From positions 1 through 36,712 of the IMG/VR virus record IMGVR_UViG_3300043395_002709: DNA of 36,712 nucleotides. The stretch is one strand, 5' to 3'. The translations under genes and the position numbers were made by a program. Shown here in pieces: positions 1 through 10,930 of the stretch (position 1 is its first letter; each line of letters begins with the position of its first letter). Under the pieces are notes generated by a model. The model saw nothing but the letters and a program-made list of their open reading frames with translations. It was not told the origin of the DNA and did no database searches. This stretch comes from a virus.

Positions 1-3000
1 CGGGTCCAACGGGTCCAACCGGACCGGCTGGCCCTCCGGGTCCTGCTGGTGCGGGCGGTGTCACACAAATCATCGCTGGAACGAACGTCACCGTTGACCC
101 CGTAGGGGGAACTGGAGCTGTTACGATCAACTCCTCCGGCGGAGGTGGTGGTGTATTCCTTGCTAACGTTGATAATAACATCTGGTCTTGCAACACTGCT
201 CCTGTTTTTTCTGGTGCTTGCGGCAACTTCCTGGTAGGTCTCAATGCAGGGGCCAATCTGACTGGTGCTTTTAACTACAACAACTTTTTTGTCGGAAATA
301 ACGCTGGTTTTTGCGCAGGCACCGTTCCTAGCAATTACGTTGACGATAACATATTTATTGGGGGAAACGCGGGCTATAGCCTAACAGGTGGCTATTACAA
401 TAACTTCTTGGGTTGTTCAGTCGGTCAATGCACGATAAGCGGAAACTACAGCAATTTCATTGGGCATAAAGCAGGTCAGTATAACCTTGATAGTTATAAC
501 AACAATTTCATAGGATCCTCTGCTGGAAAAAATGAGCAAGGTTATTGCAACAACTATCTTGGGGCTTACGCCGGCAAAGGCTCAGATTTGCCCGCATTAC
601 TCGGTTTTTTCGTAATCAGCGGAACTCTTATCCCCTCGCCATCGGGTTGGTCTTACTTTCCGGTTCTAGTTAGTGCATCTAACGGAACCACCGTAAAAGG
701 AACGATTGTAAGAGATGGTTACGGTAATATATATTCTCCGGGTCAGTGGTCACTTTTAACAGCTCTTGGGCCAATCATCGACGGCGAATTGCTTACCATC
801 CCCGGAGACCAAATAGGAGGTGCGAGTCCTGTAGATGATGCGGTTCTTGAGCTTTACTCAGGTACACCCGAAGGAAACTTCGGCAATCTAGCACTCGGTT
901 ATTGCGCAGCAGGCGAAAATACCGGTGGTGGTTCGTTTAATAATACATTTGTTGGTGCATATGCCGGGTTGACGGTAGGAATAGCGGGAGAGTTTAACCA
1001 TATTTTCGTAGGAAGCTCTGCCGGGCGCTACGCTCTTGGCGGTTTCTATAATACCTATATCGGTGCGTATGCAGGCCAATGCGCAGGGGGTAACGACTCC
1101 TTCTCTAATATATTTATAGGAACATATGCCGGAATGTACGCCGGCAATAGTTTTTATCAGACTATAGTTGGTGCGTATGCAGGAATGAACCTAGTTAACC
1201 CGAATGGCTGGGTAGGTGTGGGCAACCAACTGTTTGGGGCATTCGCTGGAGAGAGTCTTACAGTCAGCTATGGAAACTCCTTCTTCGGTGCTTATTCCGG
1301 AGACGTTTCTACCACGGGGATTTACAACAGTTTCTTTGGCTTGATGGCCGGAGGCTCAAACACGACAGGGTCATTTAACTCCTTCTTTGGTTCATGTTCC
1401 GGAGGAACCGTAGGCGGAACCGCATGGTCTACCACAGGAAGTCGAAACACAGCGTTCGGGAGCAAAACAAATGCCTTCCTTGCATGTAACTCATCCGGAA
1501 ACACTTCCCTAGGTTACAAGGCAGGAGAAGGTGTCTTCGGTGGCCTCGGAAGTTTAGGGTGGTCCGGAGGAACCGCCATTCCCTCGGAAGCATATAATTC
1601 TTACTGCTTACCGGCAAATTGTTTCCTAGACCCAACTTGGCCTTACAACAACAACCGGGAAGGTGATGGGGCGTTTGTTAAAATCGTTCGAGACGGAAGC
1701 GGAGCCATATGTGAGTTAACTGTTATTGATCCTGGTTTTTACCAAAACTCAAATTCTTTCGCCTGCGTGCCCGGCAGTTTGATAGGGGGCGTTGACGGTG
1801 TTGACAACTTGCCAATTACGGGGGGTGTAATTTTCTGCACCAACAATAGTGTTCAGAGTAATAACACTTTCCTGGGTGCCTATGCAGGTCAGGCCTCCCA
1901 GAATGGGACACGGAATTTTTACGGTGGTTTCAGGGCCGGTGCATGGGGCATTGACGATTCGGATACGATTGCAATCGGTTCCTACGCAGGCTTCTGCAGT
2001 GGCTATCATTCTGGACCTTTACCGTCCTGGTTAACGGGTGTAAATAACATTTACTTAGGTTACAAATCTGGTTACGGTGGCGGTGGCTACAGCAATTTCT
2101 TCGCCGGACGTTATTCGGGCTTTAACTCGTTGGGCGCCTATGCCAGCGGTAACATTGGCGTTGGTTCTTATGTAGGTTGTTCCTTGACGGACGGTTACGG
2201 AAATGTAATGCTGGGTGGTTACGCAGGTCTAGGAACTACTACAGGCAGTGCTAACGTTTTCTTAGGTTACAGCGCAGGTACCAACAACGTCACCGGAACC
2301 GAAAACGTTTTTATTGGAAAAAACTCAGGTCGCTACAACCAAGCTGGCTGTCAAAATATATTCATAGGTGGTGGTTCCGGCTACTCCAGTACTGGAGGGT
2401 GCCTCAATATTGGTATCGGATTGTTCGCCGGTTCTGATCTAACAACGGGGATAGAAAATATTCAGATTGGTAAATTTTCGGGAGGGACTACAACTGGTTG
2501 CTACAACATATATCAAGGAAATTCCGCAGGATCATTCAACACCACGGGCAGCTATAATGTTTACCTTGGGAAACAAGCCGGTGGTGGAAGCGGCGGGTCA
2601 ACTGCTTCTTACAACGTTTACATTGGGCGCACAGCAGGAATTTTTACAACTTCCGGCTCTTGCAATACCTACCTTGGTTGTGACGCAGGTGCCTGGACTT
2701 CCACAGGTTCAAACAACATAGCACTCGGAAACAAGGCAGGGGTTTCCGGAGTTTTCTTCTTAACAACAGAGTCCAACCGAATCATTGTTGGCAACGACGA
2801 CCATACGAACGCTTACATTAAAGTTGGTTGGACGGTAACCTCCGACGAACGGGATAAAACCTGTGTGTCCGCAGTTCGACATGGTCTTGACTTTGTTAAT
2901 GAAATCACCCCGGTTCAATTCAACTGGAAAGACCGAGAGACGGGCAAGGTCACAGATGAGACGCCTCGGTATGGCTTCCTTGCTCAGGAAATCCTCGCTG

Positions 3001-3164
3001 CTGAAGGCGACCCCGCAATCTTGGTCGACAACAACGACCCCGAAAACTTGAAACTACGGGAGTCAATGATGACCCCTATACTTGTGAAAGCCATCCAAGA
3101 ACTTTGCCAAAAGGTTGAAACTCTGGAGGCCAGAATTCAGACCCTCGAAAACCCGACCCTCTGA
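1..3164 (+). CDS. Giant tail fibre protein with S74 chaperone domain, 5' partial
   Basis: The reading frame is open from the first bases of the window (codons start at base 3), so the N-terminus lies outside it. It begins in a collagen-like Gly-X-Y stretch, then a segment nearly identical to the next gene ([24 protein letters not shown]). Most of the protein is built from 16-17-residue repeats of the type N-x-F-x-G-x-x-A/S-G, usually with T-T-G near the end, interrupted by two domains containing IVRDG and IPG or VPG plus LIGG/QIGG. The C-terminus is a Peptidase_S74 intramolecular chaperone with the Ser-Lys dyad motif SDERDK (Ser codon at 2841) and FNWKDRETG. In this family the chaperone drives trimer folding and then cuts itself off. 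Expected role: trimeric receptor-binding fibre. The family is clear; the receptor is unknown. Confidence 0.88.
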   Translation, partial: GPTGPTGPAGPPGPAGAGGVTQIIAGTNVTVDPVGGTGAVTINSSGGGGGVFLANVDNNIWSCNTAPVFSGACGNFLVGLNAGANLTGAFNYNNFFVGNNAGFCAGTVPSNYVDDNIFIGGNAGYSLTGGYYNNFLGCSVGQCTISGNYSNFIGHKAGQYNLDSYNNNFIGSSAGKNEQGYCNNYLGAYAGKGSDLPALLGFFVISGTLIPSPSGWSYFPVLVSASNGTTVKGTIVRDGYGNIYSPGQWSLLTALGPIIDGELLTIPGDQIGGASPVDDAVLELYSGTPEGNFGNLALGYCAAGENTGGGSFNNTFVGAYAGLTVGIAGEFNHIFVGSSAGRYALGGFYNTYIGAYAGQCAGGNDSFSNIFIGTYAGMYAGNSFYQTIVGAYAGMNLVNPNGWVGVGNQLFGAFAGESLTVSYGNSFFGAYSGDVSTTGIYNSFFGLMAGGSNTTGSFNSFFGSCSGGTVGGTAWSTTGSRNTAFGSKTNAFLACNSSGNTSLGYKAGEGVFGGLGSLGWSGGTAIPSEAYNSYCLPANCFLDPTWPYNNNREGDGAFVKIVRDGSGAICELTVIDPGFYQNSNSFACVPGSLIGGVDGVDNLPITGGVIFCTNNSVQSNNTFLGAYAGQASQNGTRNFYGGFRAGAWGIDDSDTIAIGSYAGFCSGYHSGPLPSWLTGVNNIYLGYKSGYGGGGYSNFFAGRYSGFNSLGAYASGNIGVGSYVGCSLTDGYGNVMLGGYAGLGTTTGSANVFLGYSAGTNNVTGTENVFIGKNSGRYNQAGCQNIFIGGGSGYSSTGGCLNIGIGLFAGSDLTTGIENIQIGKFSGGTTTGCYNIYQGNSAGSFNTTGSYNVYLGKQAGGGSGGSTASYNVYIGRTAGIFTTSGSCNTYLGCDAGAWTSTGSNNIALGNKAGVSGVFFLTTESNRIIVGNDDHTNAYIKVGWTVTSDERDKTCVSAVRHGLDFVNEITPVQFNWKDRETGKVTDETPRYGFLAQEILAAEGDPAILVDNNDPENLKLRESMMTPILVKAIQELCQKVETLEARIQTLENPTL

Positions 3165-3169
3165 GAAAA

Positions 3170-6100
3170 ATGAGCCAAAACATTGCACAGTTAATGAACG
3201 CTCCCCAAGGTGGGAGGGTTGGAGCCATTAAAGCCGGTAGTGGCGTAACAATTTCCCCCGATGGCACGGTTAATGTTACTACTCAAGTCGGCCCTCCTGG
3301 CCCTCCTGGCCCAACAGGTGGAGCTGGCCCGACTGGTCCAACGGGTGGAATCGGTCCAACGGGTCCAACGGGTGGAATCGGTCCAACGGGTCCAACGGGT
3401 GGACCTGGACCAGCTGGTCCTCCTGGTCCTCCTGGAGAAGTTGGCGTTACGCAAATTATTGCGGGAACAAACGTTACTATTGATCCTGTAGGTGGCACAG
3501 GAGCAGTGACTATCAACGCCTCGGGGGGAGGTGGAGGATACTGGAGTCTGAACGGATCCGCAATTTCTCCGTCTAACCTTAACTATAAAGTTGGAATTGG
3601 CACCACCACTCCAGAGACTCGCTTCTTTGTCGCCGAAGCTCCGCAGGATTCAGAATATTGGGTAACAACAGCAGGAGTCGATGACTTCCCCTACAGCACG
3701 ACCCAATTATATACTTTTTTCTCGGTTGTAAGAGGCGATTCAACGGGGAATACTTACGCAGGTGGCGGAGCCACAGATGTCCCGGTTGCTATTTTAGCTA
3801 AACTTGACCCAGCGGGTGCTCCCATTTGGGTTAAATACTTAACTCATGACCTCCCAAATAACGAATGTTACTTTAATGCGGTTGAAATTGGAAGCGACGG
3901 TTCAATTTACGCTACTGTGGCTATGGCTCCAAATCCATACAGGGTTACCCTGGTGAAGCTGGATCCTGCTGGCACAATTCTGTGGCAAAAGGAAATTGGA
4001 GATAACGACTCATCTTTCTCTTGTGCAGCTATCGCACTAACCAGCAATGATGAGATTTACTTGACTGGTCAGCTTCAAGTTTTATCGCCATTTGATCAGC
4101 CAAATATACCACTTTTAAAATTCGATTCTTCTGGAACCCTTCTCTGGAACATAACTATTTCCAGCCCCAATGACACCGTCTTTGACGGCGATGATTTTGC
4201 GACTGCTATCCATTTAGATAGCGCCGAAAATATTTACATAGTAGGTAGCACCGGGGACATTAGACCGCCTCGCGTTAACTATCAAAAGCTCGCTCTTATC
4301 CTTAAACTCGATTCTTCTGGGAATTCACTTTGGGCAAATCAACTTGCCTATACGGGCTGGAGGGATAACCGTTACGTAAAGAATTTCATTCTTGATAGTC
4401 AAGACAATGCGTATGTGTTTACGGACTATGCGTTCTTAAAATTTGACTCTTCTGGAAACCTTGTTTGGGAGAAAGAGTCATATAATTTATATGGCAATGC
4501 AGTTTGCATTGACTCGCTAGATAACATCTATGTCGGTAAAACCCCTTACGGTTTTTATTACCCTAAACTTACGTACTATTGTGTCGACACTGACGGCGTA
4601 GTTCTTTGGCAAAATGATCTTACTTGTTCCACAAGTTTGGGTGACCCTCAGTACCAATACAGTAATTATATTACTATAGCGGGTGATAAAGTTACTCTAG
4701 GAGGCATAGGTGGAAACGGATTTGGGGTAGTTGCACACTTATCTGCCACCGGTTCATCTTTCTTTAGTCCACAGTTTGCCACGGAAACAACCTCTTATTC
4801 CTTTAGCCCAACATCAAACACGGAATTTGTTGTTCAACCTCTGGTGTACTCCACCTATGCCTTCACGGTGGTGCCAGGATCTCTTGCTACAAGCGTTGCT
4901 CCACCCAATTTTGGTTTTTCGACTTTTTACCAGGCAACAGCAACCTCAACTTTAAACGGAGTAACGAGAGCAGAGGATTTGCATGCGCAAGATTTCTATG
5001 TAAATGAGCTGCCCTTTGGAAAGAGCTCAGGGGTTACAAACACTCTTATCATCGGTAATTATGCAGGACCTCCGGTTGGCGGGTACTGCTACAACAGCAA
5101 CTTTATCGGAAAAGCGTCTGGACAGTATGAATTAAATGGCGGTGCTGACACTTACATAGGAGCCTATTCGGGAGCGGGGGCTCCCGGACCCCGGCTAGCA
5201 TATCTAGACATAGTTGTTTCAGCTACTGTGTTACCCTCTGCGGGGGACTTTGAATACCGTTTTCAAACGTATACTTCCGGCGGTGCATTAGCTGAAGGAT
5301 GGATTTATCGTGACATTGGCGGAAGATTGTCCAATGCAAACGGTCAACCGGTTTATGGTGCTCTGGTACGCTCCGCGTCTGGGGCGATAACCGACGGAGA
5401 GACTATTGTAATACCTGGGAATCAAATCGGCGGTGTATCCGGCGTGGATGACGCAACCATAACCATGATGTCGGAGGGGACCAACAATGAGTCTTGGGCT
5501 ACACTGGCTATCGGTAATTATGCTGGAAGTCAGACTTATGGGTATCAGTCTCAAAACATCCTTATAGGGGCTTATGCAGGTCAGTTCACAGGAGTAGACA
5601 ACGAGTTTAACCACATTTTCATCGGATCGTCCGCTGGACAAAAAGCATTCGGCGGCTTCTACAACCTTTACATCGGTGCATATGCGGGCCAATATGCGGG
5701 CGGGTTTTCTTCATTCTCAAACACATACATTGGCACAATGTCAGGTATGTACGCAGGCAACACGTTCTACCAGACATTCGTTGGCGCATATTCCGGGAAT
5801 AGCTACGTGTATGGTGGGGGAATGGAAGGCCCTCCAAACACCTTCCTTGGGGGTTTTGCGGGGGTAGGCGCAACCACAAGCGTCGCAAACACTTTTGTAG
5901 GGGTTTATTCCGCGGAGTGTTCAACAACTGGCTCGTATAATACGACACTCGGGGCATACGCAGGTGCTCGCATATCCACCGGTTCATACAACGTTTCTTT
6001 AGGTGTTGGCTCTGGGGGTGGTATATGGCCCATTTACAATTATAACACCCCCCATTTCCTGACCGGGTCCGGCAACACCTCGGTTGGTAGTTATGCTGGG

Positions 6101-7372
6101 GTTTACCTAAATGATACAGCTTGTTTAAACACTGCTGTCGGTTATTATGCGGGTCAAGGCCACTTATGCGCATACTGCGCCGGTAATTCATCTGGGGATG
6201 TGTTTAGAAACACTTCTATTGGCGCTCTTGCGGGGCAAAAATCCGCCTACAGTCAAGGTAATTTCTTCGGAGGTTATGCCGCAGGACGATACAGCGGTGG
6301 TTCATACAATGTTTACATTGGTGACCGTGCTGGAAGATCTAACAACGGTTGGTGGAACGTTTTCCTTGGGTTAAAGGTAGGCTATTACTCAGGGTCGGCG
6401 GAAAACAGTGTATTTATCGGAAATTGCTCCGGTTACAATACTACAGTTCCCAACTTAAATGTATTTATTGGGGATCGGGCAGGTTTTGGTAATACCTCGG
6501 GGGCTAGCAATACTTTTGTTGGGTCTTCGGCGGGTTTATGCCAAACTACAGGTAGTTTTAACGCTTTCCTAGGAGCTTCAGCCGGGTGTTGTAACAGCAC
6601 AGGTTATTGCAACACCTTCCTTGGAGGTGCAGCCGGATGCGGGAACACTACAGGCAAGTTTAACACCTATGTCGGGACCTGTGCGGGCGGTTGGAAGGTT
6701 AATGGTGACTGTAACACCTACGTAGGCTACGAAGCCAACAATTGGTCTGGGACGGTAAGCAGCTCTGGAACGCGCAACAACTTCTTTGGTGTATGGGCAG
6801 GTAGATATAATACGGGGAGCGAAAACAGCTTCTTTGGTACTGGCTCAGGCAAGTCGAATGTTAGCGGAAACTACAACAGTTTCTTCGGCAACTGCGCGGC
6901 ATGTGCTTCAACAACAGGATCTAACAATATTGCGATTGGTTATTGTGCAGGTACTGATTCTGTTCTTGGCCTATCAACCCAATCCAATCAAATAGTTATC
7001 GGTAACAACAGCCACACCAATGCTTACATCAAGGTAAACTGGACCGTAACTTCCGACGAGCGCGACAAAACTTGCGTCACCGCTATTTCTCACGGTCGTG
7101 AACTGCTTGATAAACTAAACCCCGTTCAATACAACTGGAAAGACCGCGAGTCCGGTGAAGTCACCGACGAGCAGCCTCGTTACGGTTTCCTTGCTCAGCA
7201 AGTCCTAGAAGCCGAGGGAGAGCCTGCTATCTTAGTTGACGACAGCGACCCTGAAAACTTGAAACTGCGGGAATCGATGATGATCCCGGTCTTGTTTAAG
7301 ATCATTCAAGAAATGAATGAGGAGTTAAAGTCTCTTCGGGCAGAGGTTGAAGCCCTAAAACCTCAAGGGTAA
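3170..7372 (+). CDS. Giant tail fibre protein with collagen-like stalk, beta-propeller and S74 chaperone
   Basis: This 1400-residue paralogue of the preceding fibre starts 5 bases after its stop. In order: a short N-terminal segment ([10 protein letters not shown]) probably for virion attachment; a collagen-like Gly-X-Y stalk at about residues 40-88; a conserved ITID-type segment; a region at about 175-560 with seven K-L/F-D-x-x-G-x-x-x-W type repeats that looks like a seven-bladed SBBP/PQQ-like propeller; then many 16-17-residue glycine-rich repeats (NTFLG..AG). The S74 chaperone at the C-terminus has dyad Ser1295 and Lys1300 in SDERDK. By family rule the last ~106 residues would be released by self-cleavage after trimerisation. 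The propeller is absent from the visible part of the neighbour, so the two fibres probably differ in target. A coiled-coil-like tail ends the protein. Confidence 0.9.
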   Translation: MSQNIAQLMNAPQGGRVGAIKAGSGVTISPDGTVNVTTQVGPPGPPGPTGGAGPTGPTGGIGPTGPTGGIGPTGPTGGPGPAGPPGPPGEVGVTQIIAGTNVTIDPVGGTGAVTINASGGGGGYWSLNGSAISPSNLNYKVGIGTTTPETRFFVAEAPQDSEYWVTTAGVDDFPYSTTQLYTFFSVVRGDSTGNTYAGGGATDVPVAILAKLDPAGAPIWVKYLTHDLPNNECYFNAVEIGSDGSIYATVAMAPNPYRVTLVKLDPAGTILWQKEIGDNDSSFSCAAIALTSNDEIYLTGQLQVLSPFDQPNIPLLKFDSSGTLLWNITISSPNDTVFDGDDFATAIHLDSAENIYIVGSTGDIRPPRVNYQKLALILKLDSSGNSLWANQLAYTGWRDNRYVKNFILDSQDNAYVFTDYAFLKFDSSGNLVWEKESYNLYGNAVCIDSLDNIYVGKTPYGFYYPKLTYYCVDTDGVVLWQNDLTCSTSLGDPQYQYSNYITIAGDKVTLGGIGGNGFGVVAHLSATGSSFFSPQFATETTSYSFSPTSNTEFVVQPLVYSTYAFTVVPGSLATSVAPPNFGFSTFYQATATSTLNGVTRAEDLHAQDFYVNELPFGKSSGVTNTLIIGNYAGPPVGGYCYNSNFIGKASGQYELNGGADTYIGAYSGAGAPGPRLAYLDIVVSATVLPSAGDFEYRFQTYTSGGALAEGWIYRDIGGRLSNANGQPVYGALVRSASGAITDGETIVIPGNQIGGVSGVDDATITMMSEGTNNESWATLAIGNYAGSQTYGYQSQNILIGAYAGQFTGVDNEFNHIFIGSSAGQKAFGGFYNLYIGAYAGQYAGGFSSFSNTYIGTMSGMYAGNTFYQTFVGAYSGNSYVYGGGMEGPPNTFLGGFAGVGATTSVANTFVGVYSAECSTTGSYNTTLGAYAGARISTGSYNVSLGVGSGGGIWPIYNYNTPHFLTGSGNTSVGSYAGVYLNDTACLNTAVGYYAGQGHLCAYCAGNSSGDVFRNTSIGALAGQKSAYSQGNFFGGYAAGRYSGGSYNVYIGDRAGRSNNGWWNVFLGLKVGYYSGSAENSVFIGNCSGYNTTVPNLNVFIGDRAGFGNTSGASNTFVGSSAGLCQTTGSFNAFLGASAGCCNSTGYCNTFLGGAAGCGNTTGKFNTYVGTCAGGWKVNGDCNTYVGYEANNWSGTVSSSGTRNNFFGVWAGRYNTGSENSFFGTGSGKSNVSGNYNSFFGNCAACASTTGSNNIAIGYCAGTDSVLGLSTQSNQIVIGNNSHTNAYIKVNWTVTSDERDKTCVTAISHGRELLDKLNPVQYNWKDRESGEVTDEQPRYGFLAQQVLEAEGEPAILVDDSDPENLKLRESMMIPVLFKIIQEMNEELKSLRAEVEALKPQG
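3320..3400 (+). repeat. 27-bp tandem repeat coding collagen-like G-X-Y triplets
   Basis: Two identical 27-base units (3347-3373 and 3374-3400, beginning GGAATCGGTCCAACG) follow one imperfect copy. Each unit encodes nine residues of Gly-X-Y collagen-like stalk (GIGPTGPTG). The same triplets occur at the window start in the paralogous fibre gene. Such units are prone to slippage and recombination, which could change stalk length. Confidence 0.85.
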
Positions 7373-7379
7373 AATTCAG

Positions 7380-7414
7380 CAGTTGATCAATAACAATAAT
7401 ACCTTAATCAACTG
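7380..7414. repeat. 8-bp inverted repeat between fibre genes
   Basis: CAGTTGAT (7380-7387) and ATCAACTG (7407-7414) can pair around a 19-base AT-rich loop in the 66-base gap between the giant fibre gene and the next fibre gene. There is no T-tract after it, so it is not a standard terminator. It may be an mRNA processing or stability hairpin, or chance. Confidence 0.4.
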
Positions 7415-7438
7415 GACACCATTCCTTAAGGGACAACG

Positions 7439-8110
7439 ATGGCACTTAGCAATGTTCGACGCTTAAACCCAACGGGCGTAACCGCAGGGTCTTACGTCCT
7501 TCCGCAAATCACGGTTGACGCGGACGGGAGGCTGACAGCTGCGTCGGCCGGTACTCTTCCCGTTCTTTCGCCTTCACCGGCGGGTTCTTACACGAACTCG
7601 AACATCACAGTCGATCAGTACGGTCGGGTAACAGCCGCGTCGAATGGCACCGGGGGAGGAGGAGGAAGCGAGTTTCCTGCGGGAACCCGGCTTCTCTTCC
7701 ATCAACCTTCTGCCCCTGCAGGGTGGACGATTGACACGACTTACAACAATTATGCTGTTCGAATCGTAAGTAGTGGTGGTGGCGACTCAGGCGGTTCGCA
7801 AACTTTCACTTCGACCTTTTCCACCAGCAGGAGTGCAAGTATTACTAAGACTTCTTCTGGCTCAGTTGCCTCGCACACTTTAACCACGAGTCAGCTCGCC
7901 TCCCACAGTCACTCTTACACTGCGGTCGAAGTCTTTGATACTTCTCAAGACGGATCCAACGATAATGAATGTCGTGGACTCGCCTCAACCACTGGAACAG
8001 CCGGCGGGAGTACTAGTCACACACACTCGCTCACTGACCCTACCTACTCGATGAATGGAATGAACTTTGATGTGCAATACATTGATGTCGTCGTTTGTGT
8101 TAAGAGCTGA
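7439..8110 (+). CDS. Short tail fibre / receptor-tip protein
   Basis: The 223-residue product has two N-terminal copies of a GSY..xxITVD..GR(L/V)TAAS motif (about residues 17-36 and 49-68), a Gly-rich linker, then [19 protein letters not shown], a pattern typical of the start of phage fibre-tip domains, and a C-terminal SHSHSY / SHTHS His-rich segment ending [10 protein letters not shown]. In T4 gp37 and related tips, paired H-x-H motifs bind iron along the trimer needle; the HSH and HTH motifs here suggest the same. It sits in the fibre module. The start is the first ATG after a 66-base gap. Fibre identity is well supported; whether it is a side fibre, a short fibre or a spike is not. Confidence 0.75.
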   Translation: MALSNVRRLNPTGVTAGSYVLPQITVDADGRLTAASAGTLPVLSPSPAGSYTNSNITVDQYGRVTAASNGTGGGGGSEFPAGTRLLFHQPSAPAGWTIDTTYNNYAVRIVSSGGGDSGGSQTFTSTFSTSRSASITKTSSGSVASHTLTTSQLASHSHSYTAVEVFDTSQDGSNDNECRGLASTTGTAGGSTSHTHSLTDPTYSMNGMNFDVQYIDVVVCVKS

Positions 8111-8162
8111 TATACAGCACAGAAACTATCCTAAAATATAGACACTACGTTACTTTCGCAAA

Positions 8163-8852
8163 ATGATCAGCATTATTCCCGAAGACCACTCCGTGGTAAT
8201 CGACGGCCAAGGAACCGTTGGGGTTAATATGGACTCCGTTGACCCGACAATCCACGCGATTCAATTTGACCAAGTTCTTGGTGAAGGGCATCTGGAAAGA
8301 ATTCCAGACCCTCTTACTGGAGTTATCCCTCCACTTGAGCCCATTTACAGCATCGAACCTTGGCAGGCCCAAGTTGATGAGGCAGAAGAGATCATTTATT
8401 GCTTCAATAACCCTAAAACGTACTACATCACAGTTCAACCACGTTTAGGGAAACCAGTTCTCGTTTATGATAAAGGTTGGCCGCAACCGCCAGACACAAC
8501 TGATCAACAACCACCAGCCCAACCAACTTCTAACTGCGTTCTTTACTGGAGCGGAACTGGGTTTGTTTGGTCTGCTTTCCCGATTGATTTAGATCTTTCT
8601 GAAGCTCAAGCCTATGTTTGCAATTCTGTAGATCAAACAGCATACGGAATTCTGCAACCTTCGGACTGGATGGTTGTTCGTCAAAATGAAACCGGGACTC
8701 CTATCCCAGCAGGCTGGTCCGACTGGAGACAAACAATTCGCGACGAGGCTTTGGAAAAAAGGCTAGCTGTTCAAGGGGCGACTAGCCTCGAAGAACTTGA
8801 CTTATACACCCAAAGCACTGAATATCTGACTTGGACTAACCCACCTGCTTGA
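8163..8852 (+). CDS. Putative tail-fibre-associated protein
   Basis: The 229-residue protein begins MISIIPEDHSVVIDGQG and has an acidic, aromatic-rich body with a Pro-rich linker (about residues 107-125). The C-terminal third reads SDWMVVRQNETGTPIPAGW, then WRQ and a helical acidic/basic segment. A W-M-V-x-R ... G-W-x-x-W/Y-R-Q pattern is common near the C-terminus of small phage tail-fibre assembly or tail-accessory proteins. Its position between two fibre-type genes supports a role in fibre assembly or as a minor virion component. No catalytic motif is visible, and no named family can be assigned by eye. Confidence 0.6.
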   Translation: MISIIPEDHSVVIDGQGTVGVNMDSVDPTIHAIQFDQVLGEGHLERIPDPLTGVIPPLEPIYSIEPWQAQVDEAEEIIYCFNNPKTYYITVQPRLGKPVLVYDKGWPQPPDTTDQQPPAQPTSNCVLYWSGTGFVWSAFPIDLDLSEAQAYVCNSVDQTAYGILQPSDWMVVRQNETGTPIPAGWSDWRQTIRDEALEKRLAVQGATSLEELDLYTQSTEYLTWTNPPA

Positions 8853-8857
8853 TAATC

Positions 8858-9169
8858 ATGAAAAAAGGAAACCACTGCCCGCTTTTGAAGAAGGATTGCA
8901 TCGAAAACAAATGCGCCTGGTTCTTTCAAGTTCGCGGAATGAACCCAAATACGGGGCAAGAAGTTGATGAGTGGCAATGCGCCATGAACCTTTTGCCCGT
9001 TCTTTTGATTGAAAACTCACAGCAACAACGTTGCACCGCAGCTGCTGTGGAAAGTTTCCGTAACGAGACAATCAATCGGTCTGATATTACGAATGCTCTT
9101 TTGGCTCAGGTCCCTTCTCTCGTGGAGGTTATTGAAGTGAAAGAGATCGAACCGGGTAAAATAGCTTAA
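8858..9169 (+). CDS. Small cysteine-rich conserved phage protein
   Basis: About 103 residues from the ATG at 8858; a TTG at 8849 in the same frame is less likely because it overlaps the previous stop. The N-terminus carries CPLLKKDCIENKCAWF, followed by a fourth Cys in EWQCAMNLL, giving C-x6-C-x4-C plus a distal C that could bind zinc or an iron-sulphur cluster. The next stretch (PVLLIENSQQQR) and a helical region with VESFRNE look like a conserved phage family whose function I do not know. It lies among fibre genes, so it may be a virion accessory protein or a passenger. Confidence 0.65.
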   Translation: MKKGNHCPLLKKDCIENKCAWFFQVRGMNPNTGQEVDEWQCAMNLLPVLLIENSQQQRCTAAAVESFRNETINRSDITNALLAQVPSLVEVIEVKEIEPGKIA

Positions 9170-9193
9170 AAGCTTACACTGTTAGAGGCTAGG

Positions 9194-9781
9194 ATGGCAC
9201 TTGACAAAGTTCAGTTACTGAATAACACTGGAATCGTTGCGGGAAGCTACGTCAACCCAAGTGTCACGGTAACGTCTGACGGCAGAATCACCAGCATTTC
9301 ATCGGGAGGTGGCTCCAGCAGCGGCACTATAGCCCAAACGGTTACAGCAACCGTCTCAACACTGGTTGCCCATACTACTGTATGGGCTCCAACAGGATTA
9401 ACCGCGAGTATAACCCCAACTTCTTCAAATAGCAAGATTTTGGTTGTGGTTAATCAACCCGTCTTCTTAAAGAACCAAACTAAGGGCACCATTAGACTCC
9501 GTCGAGATGGAGTCACAATTTATGACCCGAGCCTCGTTGGAACAGCACCGGTAAGCTCAGATCCTGCTAGTTTCCTTATTAACGCGGATGCTGTAAATGT
9601 TTCTGTGGCAACGATTGCTTCTTTCCAGTACCTGGATTCACCGGGAACAACCTCTGCCGTAACCTACCTGACTCAAGGATGGGGGAACTCAGGTTTCTAC
9701 ACTAATTCGGGAGCCATCGATCGATCCACCCAAGCTGACGCTGAGTCTACAATTACTCTTTACGAAATCTACTACCCCTGA
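9194..9781 (+). CDS. Tail fibre-like virion protein
   Basis: The 195-residue product starts MALDKVQLLNNTGIVAGSYV and shares its N-terminal motif (GSYVxPxxTV..DGR(L/I)T) with the fibre gene at 7439, so the two probably attach in the same way or to the same partner. After a Gly/Ser linker (about residues 36-46) comes a beta-rich domain with alternating hydrophobic strands (ILVVVNQPVF, GTIRLRRDGVTIY), ending TITLYEIYYP. This resembles a small fibre head or decoration domain. AGG lies just upstream of the ATG. No catalytic residues are apparent. Confidence 0.65.
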   Translation: MALDKVQLLNNTGIVAGSYVNPSVTVTSDGRITSISSGGGSSSGTIAQTVTATVSTLVAHTTVWAPTGLTASITPTSSNSKILVVVNQPVFLKNQTKGTIRLRRDGVTIYDPSLVGTAPVSSDPASFLINADAVNVSVATIASFQYLDSPGTTSAVTYLTQGWGNSGFYTNSGAIDRSTQADAESTITLYEIYYP

Positions 9782-9807
9782 TCAACCATTAACAAAGGCT
9801 AGTTAAA

Positions 9808-10116
9808 ATGTCTGTTTCTATCTTAGACGCGATCCTTTTCCTGGGGGGAAGCGAGTCCGACTTCTCTCGTATTGTTGGAAACACATACGAGGGAATTGAA
9901 TGGACCGAAGGGGCGAAATTCACGGAAAACCAAGTGAAAGAAGCCGTAAAACAACTCGAAAAGGCCGAGGCAGAGACTGAGTACCAGAGACTGAGAGCAG
10001 CTGCATATCCAGACTTCCGGGACTACCTAGATGGAGTTGTAAAGGGGGATCAAGAGCAGATCGATTCTTACATTCAACAGTGCCTCAATGTGAAGGCTAA
10101 GTACCCTAAGCCCTAA
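9808..10116 (+). CDS. Small conserved phage protein, possible tail-fibre chaperone
   Basis: The 102-residue, mostly helical product has a charged central helix (VKEAVKQLEKAEAETEYQRLR), then YPDFRDYLDGVVKGDQ and a C-terminal YIQQCLNVKAKYPKP. The YP...YLDG..KGD...(Y)I..C..VKAKYP pattern recurs in small proteins encoded beside phage tail-fibre genes, which suggests an assembly or chaperone role. It is the last gene of the fibre module and converges on the minus-strand gene that ends 22 bases downstream. Confidence 0.6.
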   Translation: MSVSILDAILFLGGSESDFSRIVGNTYEGIEWTEGAKFTENQVKEAVKQLEKAEAETEYQRLRAAAYPDFRDYLDGVVKGDQEQIDSYIQQCLNVKAKYPKP

Positions 10117-10137
10117 CAAAATAAGGGGTGAACTTAC

Positions 10138-10890
10138 TTAGAAATCCAAGCTAAGCTCTTCCTTCGACTCTGACTGAAACGACCCATATAACTCTTTCGG
10201 CGTTTCATATTCACCGCAACCCTTACTTCGGTTAGCACTGGCGAGGACGACTGCGTACCTCGCCTTTTCACTATGGAACCTCTTCCAGGATTCCCACAGA
10301 GATTCCAAGCGAAATCGCTTCGCTGTTGGAGGACCGACCAGAGCGATGTCTGTGTACCTTAGCTTGTTCTCCGTCAGAAAAACATCGGCAATCTCGCTGA
10401 AAGAAAGACCAACATGGTCGATATCCGTTCGCATTCCTCGACGTATCTGCTTCCCCGTCAGGTAGCAAACACACGGGAGCTCCACTGAATCTCGAAAACT
10501 TTTTAGTTGATCCTTGACAGCGCCACGCATCGCAGATTTGACGGCATTGTAATGCTTTTCCTCTGCAGTTGCTGCTGTAGCAATCTTCTTCGTGGGATAC
10601 AGCGCCTCGACCAACTTACTCTTCGAGATTGGTTGGCGTGTCCCACTCCTTTCAAGCGAAAGCATCTTTACTTTACGCCCTCCTGCAATCTCAACGTTGC
10701 GAAGGTAAACCAAAGTTTCAGGATCGCCCCCAAGTTTCCCCCACTGCTCGGTCAAACGGCAGCTTCGAAGAATGAACTCAGCGGGTTCGCCGCAGAGGCG
10801 GCTGTTTGCTCGATGGTTGCCGATGATTCGGCCCAGTTTTTCAGTATACTGGCCTTTATTCAGTTCAAATGTTGTTTGTCCGAGAGTCAT
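10138..10890 (-). CDS. Putative HNH-like endonuclease, DUF3223-like
   Basis: The only convincing minus-strand gene encodes 250 residues. The N-terminal half (NHRANSRLCGEPAEFILRS, then LRNVEIAGGRKVKML) is basic and probably binds nucleic acid. The C-terminal half has CYLTGKQI, then DIDHVGLSFSEIADVFL, then WESWKRFHSEKARYAVV and SANRSKG. The order Cys..TGK, D-x-DH, F..I...F, W..(F)H, N..KG is that of phage HNH-type nucleases annotated with DUF3223. The candidate catalytic segment is D-I-D-H. Its opposite orientation between a fibre module and a DNA-metabolism island suggests a recently acquired selfish nuclease. It ends in EELSLDF, a tail shared with two other proteins here. Domain assignment is from motif memory only. 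Confidence 0.55.
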   Translation of the reverse strand: MTLGQTTFELNKGQYTEKLGRIIGNHRANSRLCGEPAEFILRSCRLTEQWGKLGGDPETLVYLRNVEIAGGRKVKMLSLERSGTRQPISKSKLVEALYPTKKIATAATAEEKHYNAVKSAMRGAVKDQLKSFRDSVELPCVCYLTGKQIRRGMRTDIDHVGLSFSEIADVFLTENKLRYTDIALVGPPTAKRFRLESLWESWKRFHSEKARYAVVLASANRSKGCGEYETPKELYGSFQSESKEELSLDF

Positions 10891-10930
10891 AGCATATTTC
10901 GCGGAATATCCCGCAGTTTCCCTCGATAAC

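Noticed and set aside
3261-3491. Alternate-frame ORFs in the collagen-like region on both strands
   Set aside because: They are simple consequences of the 27-base GC-rich tandem repeat.
5619-6191. 190-residue antisense frame in the fibre gene
   Set aside because: It reflects the repeat periodicity of the coding strand, is rich in Arg/Cys/His and has no fold-like pattern.
1-7372. Regular 48-51-base repeats that might be a CRISPR array
   Set aside because: The repeats are in-frame protein repeats with varied nucleotides and no constant spacer-repeat alternation.
8112-8160. Possible promoter CCTAAAATATAG before the gene at 8163
   Set aside because: AT-rich but lacks a -35 match and is not repeated elsewhere; left unlisted.
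10117-10137. Possible bidirectional terminator between converging genes
   Set aside because: Only an imperfect CCCTAA/TAAGGG pair in 22 bases, no stable stem.
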